Part shown: in pieces, positions 1-6,364 of the stretch | How the letters are laid out: every line of letters starts with the position of its first letter | How positions within the stretch are numbered: the first letter of the stretch is position 1 | Assembly: GCA_031283505.1 (NCBI GenBank) | Contig: JAITBO010000080.1 | Span: forward strand, 1-7,048 | Length of the DNA: 7,048 nucleotides | Direction: 5' to 3' | Source: Treponema sp. | GTDB taxonomy: Bacteria; Spirochaetota; Spirochaetia; Treponematales; Breznakiellaceae | Position numbers and translations under genes: made by a program | The notes under the pieces: model-generated | What the model saw: only the letters and a program-made list of their open reading frames with translations | What the model was told of the DNA's origin: nothing | The model's database searches: none

Positions 1-131
1 TATGGCGGATAAATTTTAGAAAAACAATGTCCGACTTAGATATTATGGCTGTTCTTCTTTTGTGTATTTTTTATTTCGGATATTTTACAAAAAATCCAAA
101 GCAAATTGCACATAACAGGACTGTTAATGTT

Positions 132-158
132 TTGCCAGCCGTCAAAGTGCCATATACT
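132..158 (+). promoter_or_regulatory. possible promoter upstream of the symporter pseudogene
   Basis: A TTGCCA box (132-137) and a TATACT box (153-158) each match the sigma-70 consensus at five of six positions, separated by a short 15-base spacer. Transcription would start near 165 and leave a leader of about 55 bases before the symporter ATG at 221. A second -35-like TTGACT (168-173) has no well-spaced -10 box. The rest of 1-220 is AT-rich and shows no other feature I can support. The spacing is suboptimal, so this is only a candidate. Confidence 0.27.
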
Positions 159-220
159 ACCGGAACGTTGACTGAAAATAGTCTTAATAATATTCCGGGC
201 ATTCCAATCAGGAGGTTGAT

Positions 221-1463
221 ATGTCTGAATTAAAATCGCGTGATTCCTGGGGAAGCAGGTGGGGATTCATCCTTGCCTGCGTGGGTTCCGCTGTTGGTAT
301 GGGGAACATCTGGCTTTTTCCGTATCGTGTAGGGTAGTTCGGCGGAGCGGCGTTTATAATAGCCTATATTATTTGCGTCGCGCTTATCGGCTTTATAGGT
401 ATTATAGAGGAGGTATCTTTCGGACGCGCCGCCGGATCTGGACCGGTCGGTGCATTCGGATTTGCCCTGGAAAAAAAGGCCGCCGGAAAACCGGGGAAAT
501 TCTGGGACTTATCCCTACGATCGGTTCTCTGGGCATAGCCATCGGTTATTCGGTTGTAGTCGGCTGGATTCTGCGTTACTTGGCGGGCGCTATTACCGGT
601 TCGGCTGTTATTTCCGAAAATTCCGGAGCGTATTTTGGCGCTCTGGCCTCCCATTTCGGCAGCGTCCCTTGGCATCTCGCTGGTCTTGTCATCACTTTTG
701 CCATCATGATCGCCGGCATTTCGGCGGGTATCGAAAAGGTAAACAAAGTAATGATGCCCCTCTTTTTCCTGCTGTTTGTTGTGCTTGCTGTCCGGGCGTT
801 TTTCCTGCCCGGTTCTGCCGAAGGATACAAGTACCTATTCGTACCCCGGTGGAATGCCCTTGCCGATCCCCGCACCTGAGTATTTGCCCTGGGCCAGGCG
901 TTTTTTTCCCTGTCTTTTGGCGGTTCCGGTACGCTGGTGTACGGCTCCTACTGGTAATCATTCCTTCGGTGTATGCCCTGCTTGGTGCGGAATCTGTCAG
1001 CGTGGGCCCACCCCTGATGTTCATTACTATGGTGGAAGTATTCAAGAATATGCCCGCCGGAAGATTCTTCATGTTCATCTTCTTTACGGCGGTTTTGTTC
1101 GCAGCCCTTACGTCCCTGGTGAACCTTTTCGAGAGTTCCATTGAAGCCTTGCAGAACAAATTTAAATTCTCCCGGATCAAAGCGGTCATAACGATTACCG
1201 TAATCGCTATAGCGGTTGGCGTATGCATTGAAGGTGTTGTGGGCGAATGGGTGGACGTAGTATCCATTTATGTGAACCCCCTGGGGGCGATCATAGCAGC
1301 CTTTCTGTTCTTCCTGGCGCTGGGTTCCACCTTTGCCAGGGAGCAAATACAACTGGGCCGGAAAAAAACCGCCGACAATTGGATCAAGCCAATGGGTATT
1401 TTTTTCTGCATCATAACCGTGCTGGTCTACATCCTGGGAATATTCTTCGGCGGTATCGGCTGA
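221..1463 (+). pseudogene. sodium-dependent amino-acid/neurotransmitter symporter family (NSS/SNF) transporter, decayed
   Basis: The intact ancestor was an inner-membrane Na+-coupled amino-acid symporter of the LeuT fold; the substrate cannot be told. The start is clear: AGGAGG at 210-215, five bases before ATG 221, then the family's TM1 signature GMGNIWLFPYRVG. Four lesions follow. (1) TAG at 335-337 (codon 39) sits where the family has Gln or another polar residue before FGG. (2) One G appears missing in the GGG at 504-506: the protein runs ...GKPGKFW in one frame and continues GLIPTIGSLG in the next. (3) TGA at 877-879 replaces the expected Trp between DPRT and VFALGQAFFSLSFGGSG. (4) After VYGSY near 948 about 26 codons of the TM6-TM7 region are missing and the frame changes; similarity resumes at VIIPSVYALLG and runs to the natural stop at 1461-1463. 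The remaining length plus the gap matches a usual bacterial member of about 440 residues. The product should be non-functional unless every lesion is a sequencing error. Confidence 0.9.
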
Positions 1464-1525
1464 CCATTCCGCAACGGCATACCTCTCAGTAACTCATGTT
1501 AGGCAGGAAGAATAATATGAATCAC

Positions 1526-1631
1526 TAACCACACCGGACTTGGGTGGTCCGCAGCAACACAAACTTTTGAGGTTAAATCTATAGGTTGTTCGTGAAGTTG
1601 CGGACCACCGGCCCGATGAGGTTCGTGGTTA
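1526..1631. repeat. nested inverted repeat in the intergenic region
   Basis: A perfect 11-bp inverted repeat, GGTGGTCCGCA (1543-1553) and TGCGGACCACC (1599-1609), encloses 45 bases. Outside it lies a second, 7-bp pair, TAACCAC (1526-1532) and GTGGTTA (1625-1631), so the whole is a two-level palindrome about 106 bases long. There is no T-tract on either side, so it is a poor intrinsic terminator. It fills most of the 214-base gap between the dead symporter and the convergent nuclease gene (1464-1677), which otherwise shows no gene I can support. It may be a small non-autonomous mobile element or a remnant of one, or an RNA hairpin. I do not recognise its family. Confidence 0.6.
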
Positions 1632-1677
1632 AATTTCTTCTGGAGTTTGCGGGTTTATATTGGCTAAAGAACAGTTC

Positions 1678-2490
1678 CTAATCCCCCCAAAGTCCCCGTT
1701 TTTCCCCTCTGGCTTCCTGCTCCAGGACGCGGAATTCGTCCATAAACTGAAAGGCGAAGCGGGTATAGGCGTAGGCGTAACCTTCCCGGATCAGGAGGGC
1801 GTTGAAACATTCGCCGTTGCCTAAATAAATATAGGCCAGAAGGCGTCCGTAATGGTCCCGGAGATCCCAGTCAAAGGCAAGGTATACCTGCCTGTTCAAA
1901 ATTTGAGCCCTGGTAAAGTCGCTGGCCTCCTTGCCGAAGCGTTCCACCGGCCGGTTGGGATGTACGGTTTCCGGGGTGTCTACTCCGATGAGCCGTATAG
2001 TCTCTATCACCCCTAATTCCGCCGGAATCGCCGCCCCATTTGAGGCGATGCGTACCCGCACCGTATCCCCGTCCACATGGTCTACCACTTCTGCCCGTAT
2101 CATCAGGCTGAGGTCTGCGGCGGTGTAACTCTTAAGACCCTCGTCCCCGCTCCCCGGATCGGTTGCCCGGTTTACCCGGTACAGGGACGGACCGGCTGTT
2201 TCCGGGGCCTCCGGCGCGTCTTCGCGGCTAAGAATAGGGGGCTTGCAAATAGAACAGGGTTCGTATTCCGACCGGACCGCATCGGCCAGAGTTACGGCGA
2301 TTCTGGACCTCCTGAGGGCGCTGCAATCTTCCCTATGGTAGCTTCCCCCGGAGTTGGTCACGTAAACAGTGGTTTTTTCTCCGGCTGCGGCGCTTTCGGC
2401 ATAAACGGTCCGCCTTACAGTCGGGATAACCGTTGCCGCAAAAACAAGTACAATAATGATGAGAAGATGCGGTTTATTTTTAATATCCAT
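1678..2490 (-). CDS. exported SNase-like (thermonuclease-fold) nuclease with a Cys/His mini-domain
   Basis: A 270-residue protein. Residues 1-31 are a signal peptide or anchor (KNKPH, a hydrophobic run 9-24, possible cleavage after VYA at 29-31). Residues 42-85 form a small segment with H52, C56, C79 and C82 (HREDC...PCSICKPP), a likely zinc-type knuckle seen next to nuclease domains in other bacteria. A linker rich in Pro, Glu and Ala follows. Residues about 131-270 are a staphylococcal-nuclease OB-fold: DGDT (140-143), R166, D171 and E174 in IRLIGVDTPE, R216 in HYGRLLAYIY, and RGLW at 265-268. The residues matching catalytic Arg35, Asp40, Glu43 and Arg87 of the S. aureus enzyme are all present, so Ca2+-dependent cleavage of DNA or RNA outside the cytoplasm is expected. 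The start has an AGGGGA Shine-Dalgarno sequence (2497-2502 complement) six bases upstream. The stop is TAG. The gene converges on the symporter pseudogene. Confidence 0.9.
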   Translation of the reverse strand: MDIKNKPHLLIIIVLVFAATVIPTVRRTVYAESAAAGEKTTVYVTNSGGSYHREDCSALRRSRIAVTLADAVRSEYEPCSICKPPILSREDAPEAPETAGPSLYRVNRATDPGSGDEGLKSYTAADLSLMIRAEVVDHVDGDTVRVRIASNGAAIPAELGVIETIRLIGVDTPETVHPNRPVERFGKEASDFTRAQILNRQVYLAFDWDLRDHYGRLLAYIYLGNGECFNALLIREGYAYAYTRFAFQFMDEFRVLEQEARGEKRGLWGD

Positions 2491-2528
2491 GACTTATCCC
2501 CTGCATATAGTATATAATAAAAATTATA
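2489..2528. promoter_or_regulatory. overlapping divergent promoter region
   Basis: An AT-rich stretch between the nuclease and the transporter unit carries perfect TATAAT boxes on both strands. On the plus strand the box is 2513-2518 with a partial -35, ATGACT (2489-2494), at an 18-base spacing. On the minus strand it is 2523-2528, about 33 bases before the nuclease ATG, a suitable distance, but I see no good -35 for it. The two -10 boxes lie only four bases apart, so polymerase binding on one strand would probably exclude the other. No operator palindrome is evident. Confidence 0.35.
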
Positions 2529-2620
2529 ACGCGATAGTATGGCAGCTTTGGAGTCCGCGCAAGAATAATATGGCTATTCGGTCACGGTATTTTTGTGCGG
2601 GTCCCTGGAGGAGTACCGGA

Positions 2621-2686
2621 ATGAACACAGACCCAAGCGGGCGTTTTTGTATCGCCTTTAGAAATACCGGGTTCCGGCATATATGA
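2621..2686 (+). CDS. possible 21-residue leader peptide coupled to the CDF gene
   Basis: ATG at 2621 lies seven bases after a strong Shine-Dalgarno, GGAGGAG (2607-2613). The frame encodes 21 residues (begins MNTDPSGRFC, ends FRHI) and stops with TGA at 2684-2686. That stop overlaps the CDF start codons: ATG 2683 spans it, and TGATG at 2684-2688 links it to ATG 2686. The CDF gene has no Shine-Dalgarno of its own, so ribosomes ending here could restart on it. The peptide resembles nothing I know. Against it: the CDF frame itself is open back to 2569 except for a TAG at 2659-2661 and has gene-like codon use there, so this stretch could instead be a decayed 5' extension of the transporter gene. 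Confidence 0.4.
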   Translation: MNTDPSGRFCIAFRNTGFRHI

Positions 2687-3651
2687 TGGATGTTTCAGGC
2701 GTCCGCCGGGCGCGGCTGATAAAAATCGCTTCTCTTATTGCCCTTTTCGGTAACCTTGCCCTGGCGGTATTGAAAATCGTGCTGGGGGTACAGTCAGGGA
2801 GCCGTGCGGTGGTAGGCGATGGAATAGATTCATCGGTGGATGTCCTTATCTCCATAGTTTCCCTCCTGGTGGCTATGGTGATTTCCCGGCCCGCCGACAA
2901 GGAACATCCCTGGGGCCATGGCCGGGCGGAAACCGTGGCTACCGCTTTGCTTGCTTTCTTCCTCTTTTTTGCGGGCGCCCAACTCATCCTGAATTCTGGC
3001 CGGGACCTCATTTTCCGTACAACCAGGGAGGTCCCCGCCCCGGCGGCTCTAATCGCCGTCATTGTTTCCATCCTGGGTAAGCTCGTCCTTGCCCGGATTC
3101 AATACCTTTTCGGGAAGAAGACCGGTTCCGTCATGCTCAAGGCCAATGCCAAGAACATGGCCGCCGACGTGGCTATTTCCGCCGCAGTTCTTTTGGGTCT
3201 GGGAATATCTATGATTCTGGGAATAGGCGTTATTGATTCGGCTGCCGCAATTTTGGTGGGGCTGTGGATCATCAAGGCGGCGGTGAGTATTTTCATAGAA
3301 GCCAACATGGAACTCATGGACGGAAATACCGGCGCGGAATCCTACCAGTCGGTCTTTAACGCGGTTCATTCGGTGACCGGCGCGGGTAATCCTCATCGTA
3401 CCAGAATGCGGCGCATAGCCGGACTCTGGGACATAGACATAGATATAGAAGTGGACCCCAAGCTTACGGTTTGGGATGCCCACATCATCGCCAGCCAGGT
3501 AGAAAGGGCAATCAAGGACCGGGTAGAAGGGGTCTACGACATCATGGTCCATGTGGAACCCCTGGGGGATTCCGTGGGACAGAAAAATGAAGGCTACGGC
3601 CTCAGCGAAAAGCGCCTTAACGAAAACGGAAATCCCAACAATAAACTCTAG
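2683..3651 (+). CDS. cation diffusion facilitator (CDF) family metal efflux protein
   Basis: A 322-residue inner-membrane divalent-metal/H+ antiporter of the CDF family (YiiP/FieF type). Six membrane segments are visible at roughly 12-34, 44-68, 86-104, 119-138, 159-180 and 183-205, then a cytoplasmic dimerisation domain (about 215-295) with NPHRTRMR, DIDIDIEVDP and VHVEP. Transport site A: D49 and D53 in TM2 (GIDSSVD) and D162 in TM5, but the TM5 partner is N158 (NMAAD) where the zinc exporter YiiP has His153. Site B: D72, H75 and H79 in ADKEHPWGHGRAE match YiiP D68, H71 and H75. The missing His argues against a plain zinc exporter; manganese, iron or cobalt are possible, but the metal cannot be fixed from sequence. 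The tail 296-322 is hydrophilic, rich in Asn and Lys. Start: ATG 2683 or 2686, neither with a Shine-Dalgarno, so translation probably depends on the upstream short ORF. The stop is TAG. Confidence 0.93.
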   Translation: MMDVSGVRRARLIKIASLIALFGNLALAVLKIVLGVQSGSRAVVGDGIDSSVDVLISIVSLLVAMVISRPADKEHPWGHGRAETVATALLAFFLFFAGAQLILNSGRDLIFRTTREVPAPAALIAVIVSILGKLVLARIQYLFGKKTGSVMLKANAKNMAADVAISAAVLLGLGISMILGIGVIDSAAAILVGLWIIKAAVSIFIEANMELMDGNTGAESYQSVFNAVHSVTGAGNPHRTRMRRIAGLWDIDIDIEVDPKLTVWDAHIIASQVERAIKDRVEGVYDIMVHVEPLGDSVGQKNEGYGLSEKRLNENGNPNNKL

Positions 3652-3666
3652 GAAACAGGGTTATCA

Positions 3667-3694
3667 GGGGCTTGTTTACCGGCAGCCTTCTTTT
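3667..3694 (+). terminator. weak candidate terminator after the CDF gene
   Basis: GGCT (3669-3672) can pair with AGCC (3684-3687), extended outward by two G-U pairs, and is followed by TTCTTTT (3688-3694). The stem is short and the loop is 11 bases, so termination would be partial at best. It lies 15 bases after the CDF stop and before the possible promoter of the next gene. Confidence 0.27.
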
Positions 3695-3699
3695 CAATA

Positions 3700-3728
3700 T
3701 TGTAGTTTTTTCGATTTCATAGTATCAT
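3700..3728 (+). promoter_or_regulatory. possible promoter giving a leaderless transcript
   Basis: TTGTAG (3700-3705) and TATCAT (3723-3728) are separated by 17 bases; the -10 matches the consensus at five of six positions, the -35 at only three. The next ATG (3735) begins seven bases after the -10 box, which would put the RNA 5' end at or next to the start codon. There is no Shine-Dalgarno before that ATG, which agrees with a leaderless message, but a transcript starting further upstream is not excluded. Confidence 0.35.
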
Positions 3729-3734
3729 AAAACC

Positions 3735-5639
3735 ATGGCTCAACGAGTGGATTTGTATGCGATTTTAATGTCTTATGCCAATAAACGCCATTCTCCGTAT
3801 GTTGATATTAATCTTTTCCTTGCTTTTCTTGAAAAATATGCAATCCGTGTTTCCCGGGAACATCCGGAATGGAAAAAATGGACCTCCGATACGGCGGTAA
3901 AATTCTACAGTGAATTATCCCCTTTGATTGAAGCCAAAAAATGTGAAGTAACGGATAGCAGCGGGAGCATCCTGATGCTTGATTTTTATGCGGAACTTAT
4001 CAATCCCATTTACAAAGACATGGAGAAAAATGTGGACATTCCCTTTCCGGACGAAAAATCTTTGGGGATAGTCCTGCCGGACGATGAATGCCAGATCGTC
4101 AACATTAAAGAAGACATGGCCAGGTTTATGCAAAAATCATCGGCTCTGGTAATGCCGGTTATCAAAATTATTTTTCCCGATGATATTCCCCCGGCGCTGG
4201 TTCCGGCGGATGTTATCCCCAGGCCCCTCATGGATGCGTCTCTCCTGAAACTCCGTAATTTTTTGCGTACCCAAAACAACAAGGTTTTTTTCCAGCGCCG
4301 GCTCCTGCCGCAGATGCATGGCAGAGAGAGTTTTCTCAGGGATGCAATAAATATGCTGGAAATACGTCCGCTGGACTGTATTCTGCAAATCCAAAACGCT
4401 GCGGAATTCACCAGTTTTTTTTGGGCTTCTTTCTGTTCCGCCGTAAAAAATGAATTGAAAAAAAAGAAAGAGTTTTTGTCGATTGATATAGCCGCGTTTC
4501 AGGCGGTTCATATAATCGAGGCTTTTTCCGCAATATTCAAGGAAACGGTAACAAAAAGAAAGGAACGGGATCAGGCGCTAAAAGCCCTGGAAGCCAACCT
4601 GGATAAGCCTCCCTACCTCTACACAATGGGGGATTTTTTTAAATTTACCGACAACTCGGGTAATCCCCTTTTGGGACAGTATTCGGAAGATGATCTGAAA
4701 AACTATCTCGACTCCAAAACAACCGCTGTCAATGCCGGGGAATTGGCGGATCTGCTCATTTACCGCAATAAAAAAGGCGAGCAGATATTTATCAACAAAC
4801 AGAAAGTCTTTCCCTTATGCGCCCATTTATCAGGCAAAGCCCGCATTCAGATCCGCAAAGCCATAGGACACCGGTGGTCAGACATTCTGCGGAATTTCAG
4901 GAGCGAGCCTGCCATGGAAAAAGACGAAGAATTTAATCAGCTCCTCACAAAATATGCAGTCCAGTTTGTTCCCAGCCTCATGAGCATCTTGCATGATAAG
5001 AAGACATTCCTTGTTCAGTGCGAAATTGAACAACTCCAGGGAGGGGGCTCCCCTATGCCGCAGTTCTACTCCAGGGAAGGAAACCTGCTCCCAATGGGGA
5101 CCCTGCTCAGGATCAACCGTAAAGACCTTTTGATCGATACACGGATACTGTTGCCCTTCTGGTATTCCATTCCGATACTGACATCCATACTTGCTTTTTT
5201 TAAGCGTCTGGGCTCAGACGGCAAAAAAAAGGCTGTCTCCGAAGAACCTTCCTATGCGCCGGAATCTTCCCGTTCCTCGGAAGAAAAAGTACAGGCACAG
5301 GCAATAAAAGCGGTAGCCAGCCACATCGTACAAACATTGTCGGTTGACGGCAAAACTCCCGACGCGGCTATGGCAGACCTTGAAAATAGCTGGCAAATCC
5401 TTGTGGATAAGGAAGCCAAAAAGCATCTTATAACGGATATAAAATCTTTGATACGGGATCGTCTGCGCCGAACCCTGCGGCTCAAGTTGAATCAAAAATT
5501 TACTGTAAAAATTATTGAAGATTTGGCAGTCTCTATCTATGTGGAAGTTCCCTCGCTGAAGCAATTAGGCGATGAGGATTCTATCACAACCTATATCAAA
5601 CTATATATGGCAAAACTGCTGCTGGAAATCAAATTTTAA
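3735..5639 (+). CDS. uncharacterised 634-residue protein
   Basis: I do not recognise a family for this protein. It has no signal peptide and looks cytoplasmic and mostly alpha-helical. Visible parts: an N-terminal helical region (1-70, MAQRVDLYAILMSYANKR); a Pro-rich stretch around 147-165 (FPDDIPPALVPADVIPRP); a helical block 195-288 ending in a Lys/Glu-rich helix (KRKERDQALKALEANLD); a possible winged-helix-like or other small domain around 295-390; a hydrophobic patch 471-489 (LLPFWYSIPILTSILAFF) that could be one membrane segment or a buried helix; a Ser/Glu/Lys linker 494-520; and a basic helix 571-588 (RDRLRRTLRLKLNQK) in a C-terminal domain of about 120 residues. No nucleotide-binding, nuclease or protease motif is visible. 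The long open frame with sense-like codon use makes it a real gene. ATG 3735 is the first in-frame start and has no Shine-Dalgarno. It stands alone between the CDF gene and the ssb pair; spacing of 83 and 239 bases suggests separate transcription. It may be lineage-restricted. Confidence 0.85.
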   Translation: MAQRVDLYAILMSYANKRHSPYVDINLFLAFLEKYAIRVSREHPEWKKWTSDTAVKFYSELSPLIEAKKCEVTDSSGSILMLDFYAELINPIYKDMEKNVDIPFPDEKSLGIVLPDDECQIVNIKEDMARFMQKSSALVMPVIKIIFPDDIPPALVPADVIPRPLMDASLLKLRNFLRTQNNKVFFQRRLLPQMHGRESFLRDAINMLEIRPLDCILQIQNAAEFTSFFWASFCSAVKNELKKKKEFLSIDIAAFQAVHIIEAFSAIFKETVTKRKERDQALKALEANLDKPPYLYTMGDFFKFTDNSGNPLLGQYSEDDLKNYLDSKTTAVNAGELADLLIYRNKKGEQIFINKQKVFPLCAHLSGKARIQIRKAIGHRWSDILRNFRSEPAMEKDEEFNQLLTKYAVQFVPSLMSILHDKKTFLVQCEIEQLQGGGSPMPQFYSREGNLLPMGTLLRINRKDLLIDTRILLPFWYSIPILTSILAFFKRLGSDGKKKAVSEEPSYAPESSRSSEEKVQAQAIKAVASHIVQTLSVDGKTPDAAMADLENSWQILVDKEAKKHLITDIKSLIRDRLRRTLRLKLNQKFTVKIIEDLAVSIYVEVPSLKQLGDEDSITTYIKLYMAKLLLEIKF

Positions 5640-5640
5640 C

Positions 5641-5730
5641 GCCTTCCGTAGCGCATCAGGTGTTTTCGGGAGGCCTGTGGACGGATTGCTGCATAAACGT
5701 TAAGTGTTTCCCGTTTTTTTTTAATTTTTT
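5641..5730 (+). terminator. weak candidate terminator region after the 634-residue gene
   Basis: GCCTTCC (5641-5647) pairs with GGGAGGC (5668-5674) with one G-U pair and a 20-base loop, directly after the stop codon. Further on, AAACG (5695-5699) pairs with CGTTT (5712-5716) and leads into runs of T (5714-5722 and 5725-5730). Neither hairpin alone is strong, but the T-rich stretch after the second makes partial termination on the plus strand plausible. The remaining bases up to 5878 become GC-rich and hold no gene or convincing promoter for ssb. Confidence 0.3.
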
Positions 5731-5878
5731 ACCCCGCCATTGAAGCGCGGTACAGAACCGTTCCATATATAAGGCATTATGGGGCGGTGACTTGGCCGGA
5801 TTCGTTGAATCGGGCCCCGGACCGTCCGTAACCGGCGGCGGCGCAGCTACCGGAATATGCGAAAATATGGAGGTATTC

Positions 5879-6313
5879 ATGAACAATCTTAATACTATCC
5901 TTATCGAAGGAAACCTTGCCCGGGATCCATTACTACGTTTCACTTCCAAGAGAACGCCGGTCTGTATCCTTCGCCTTGCCTCAAGCCGTTACTACAAGCA
6001 GGATGCGGGCTTTGAAAAAGAAACCAGCTTTTTTGACGTAGAAACCTGGGCAAAGCTGGCCGAACATTGTTACAGCGCCGGACACAAGGGGCAAGGAATC
6101 CGGGTAATAGGCCGGCTGAAACAGGACTGCTGGAAAGGGAGGGATGGTAAAGCCTATTCCAGGGTGACCATTGTCGCCGAACATATCGCCTTTAAATCGG
6201 AATTTAACCGGGAGGCCGGATCTTCGTGGCAGCCCGATGTCCCAAATGCGGAAGAACCAGCCGAACAGGACGATGTGTCCGAACCGGATTATACGGAAAC
6301 GGTAGTATTTTGA
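5879..6313 (+). CDS. ssb: single-stranded DNA-binding protein, first copy
   Basis: A 144-residue SSB that coats single-stranded DNA in replication, repair or recombination, probably as a homotetramer. The OB-fold spans about 1-107: LNTILIEGNLARDPLLRF at the start, FFDVETWAKLAEHC (51-64), GIRVIGRLKQDCWKGRDGK (73-91) and SRVTIVAEHIAF. W57 and W85 are in the positions of DNA-stacking aromatics of the family. Residues 108-144 are a disordered, Asp/Glu/Pro-rich tail ending TETVVF, which keeps the terminal hydrophobic Phe but not the classic DDDIPF tip used to recruit partner proteins. Start choice: ATG 5879 has GGAGG (5869-5873) five bases upstream and matches the family N-terminus; the in-frame ATG 5867 overlaps the Shine-Dalgarno and is less likely. 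At 144 residues it is shorter than E. coli SSB (178), and its sequence suggests an accessory rather than the housekeeping copy. Confidence 0.93.
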   Translation: MNNLNTILIEGNLARDPLLRFTSKRTPVCILRLASSRYYKQDAGFEKETSFFDVETWAKLAEHCYSAGHKGQGIRVIGRLKQDCWKGRDGKAYSRVTIVAEHIAFKSEFNREAGSSWQPDVPNAEEPAEQDDVSEPDYTETVVF

Positions 6314-6330
6314 CCGCCCGTGTTGGCGGT
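6313..6330 (+). other. small hairpin between the two ssb copies
   Basis: ACCGCC (6313-6318) and GGCGGT (6325-6330) form a perfect 6-bp GC-rich stem with a 6-base loop, beginning on the last base of the first ssb stop codon. No T-tract follows, so it is not a normal terminator; it could slow RNA decay or reduce read-through into the second copy. Confidence 0.3.
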
Positions 6331-6364
6331 TTGCGGATGGACCATACCGAAAACAGAGGCGTTT

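Noticed and set aside
27..233. A 68-codon plus-strand frame with a hydrophobic segment, ending inside the symporter start
   Set aside because: The stretch is AT-rich with codon use unlike the neighbours, has no Shine-Dalgarno, and overlaps the well-supported symporter start. Small membrane partners of NSS transporters exist, but I see no resemblance strong enough to call one.
335..879. An alternative genetic code with TAG and TGA read as sense
   Set aside because: The same gene also has a frameshift and a deletion, and the CDF and nuclease genes end naturally with TAG while the first ssb ends with TGA. Ordinary gene decay explains the symporter.
704..1352. Minus-strand open frames across the symporter
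   Set aside because: They are antisense shadows of a recognisable coding region, with no start signals or protein-like composition.
450..1463. A single 337-codon frame over the symporter as a separate protein
   Set aside because: Its first 165 or so codons are Arg/Cys/His-rich out-of-frame sequence; only the part after about 950 matches the symporter family.
1543..1609. The 11-bp inverted repeat as a terminator for the symporter or nuclease
   Set aside because: The loop is 45 bases and no T-tract follows on either strand.
5740..5771. TTGAAG and TATATA as the ssb promoter
   Set aside because: The spacer is 20 bases, too long for a credible sigma-70 promoter; no better pair was found before 5879.
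5792..5878. An N-terminal extension of the first SSB from an upstream start
   Set aside because: The extension is Gly/Pro-rich, not seen in the family or in the second copy, while ATG 5879 has a well-placed Shine-Dalgarno and the family N-terminus.
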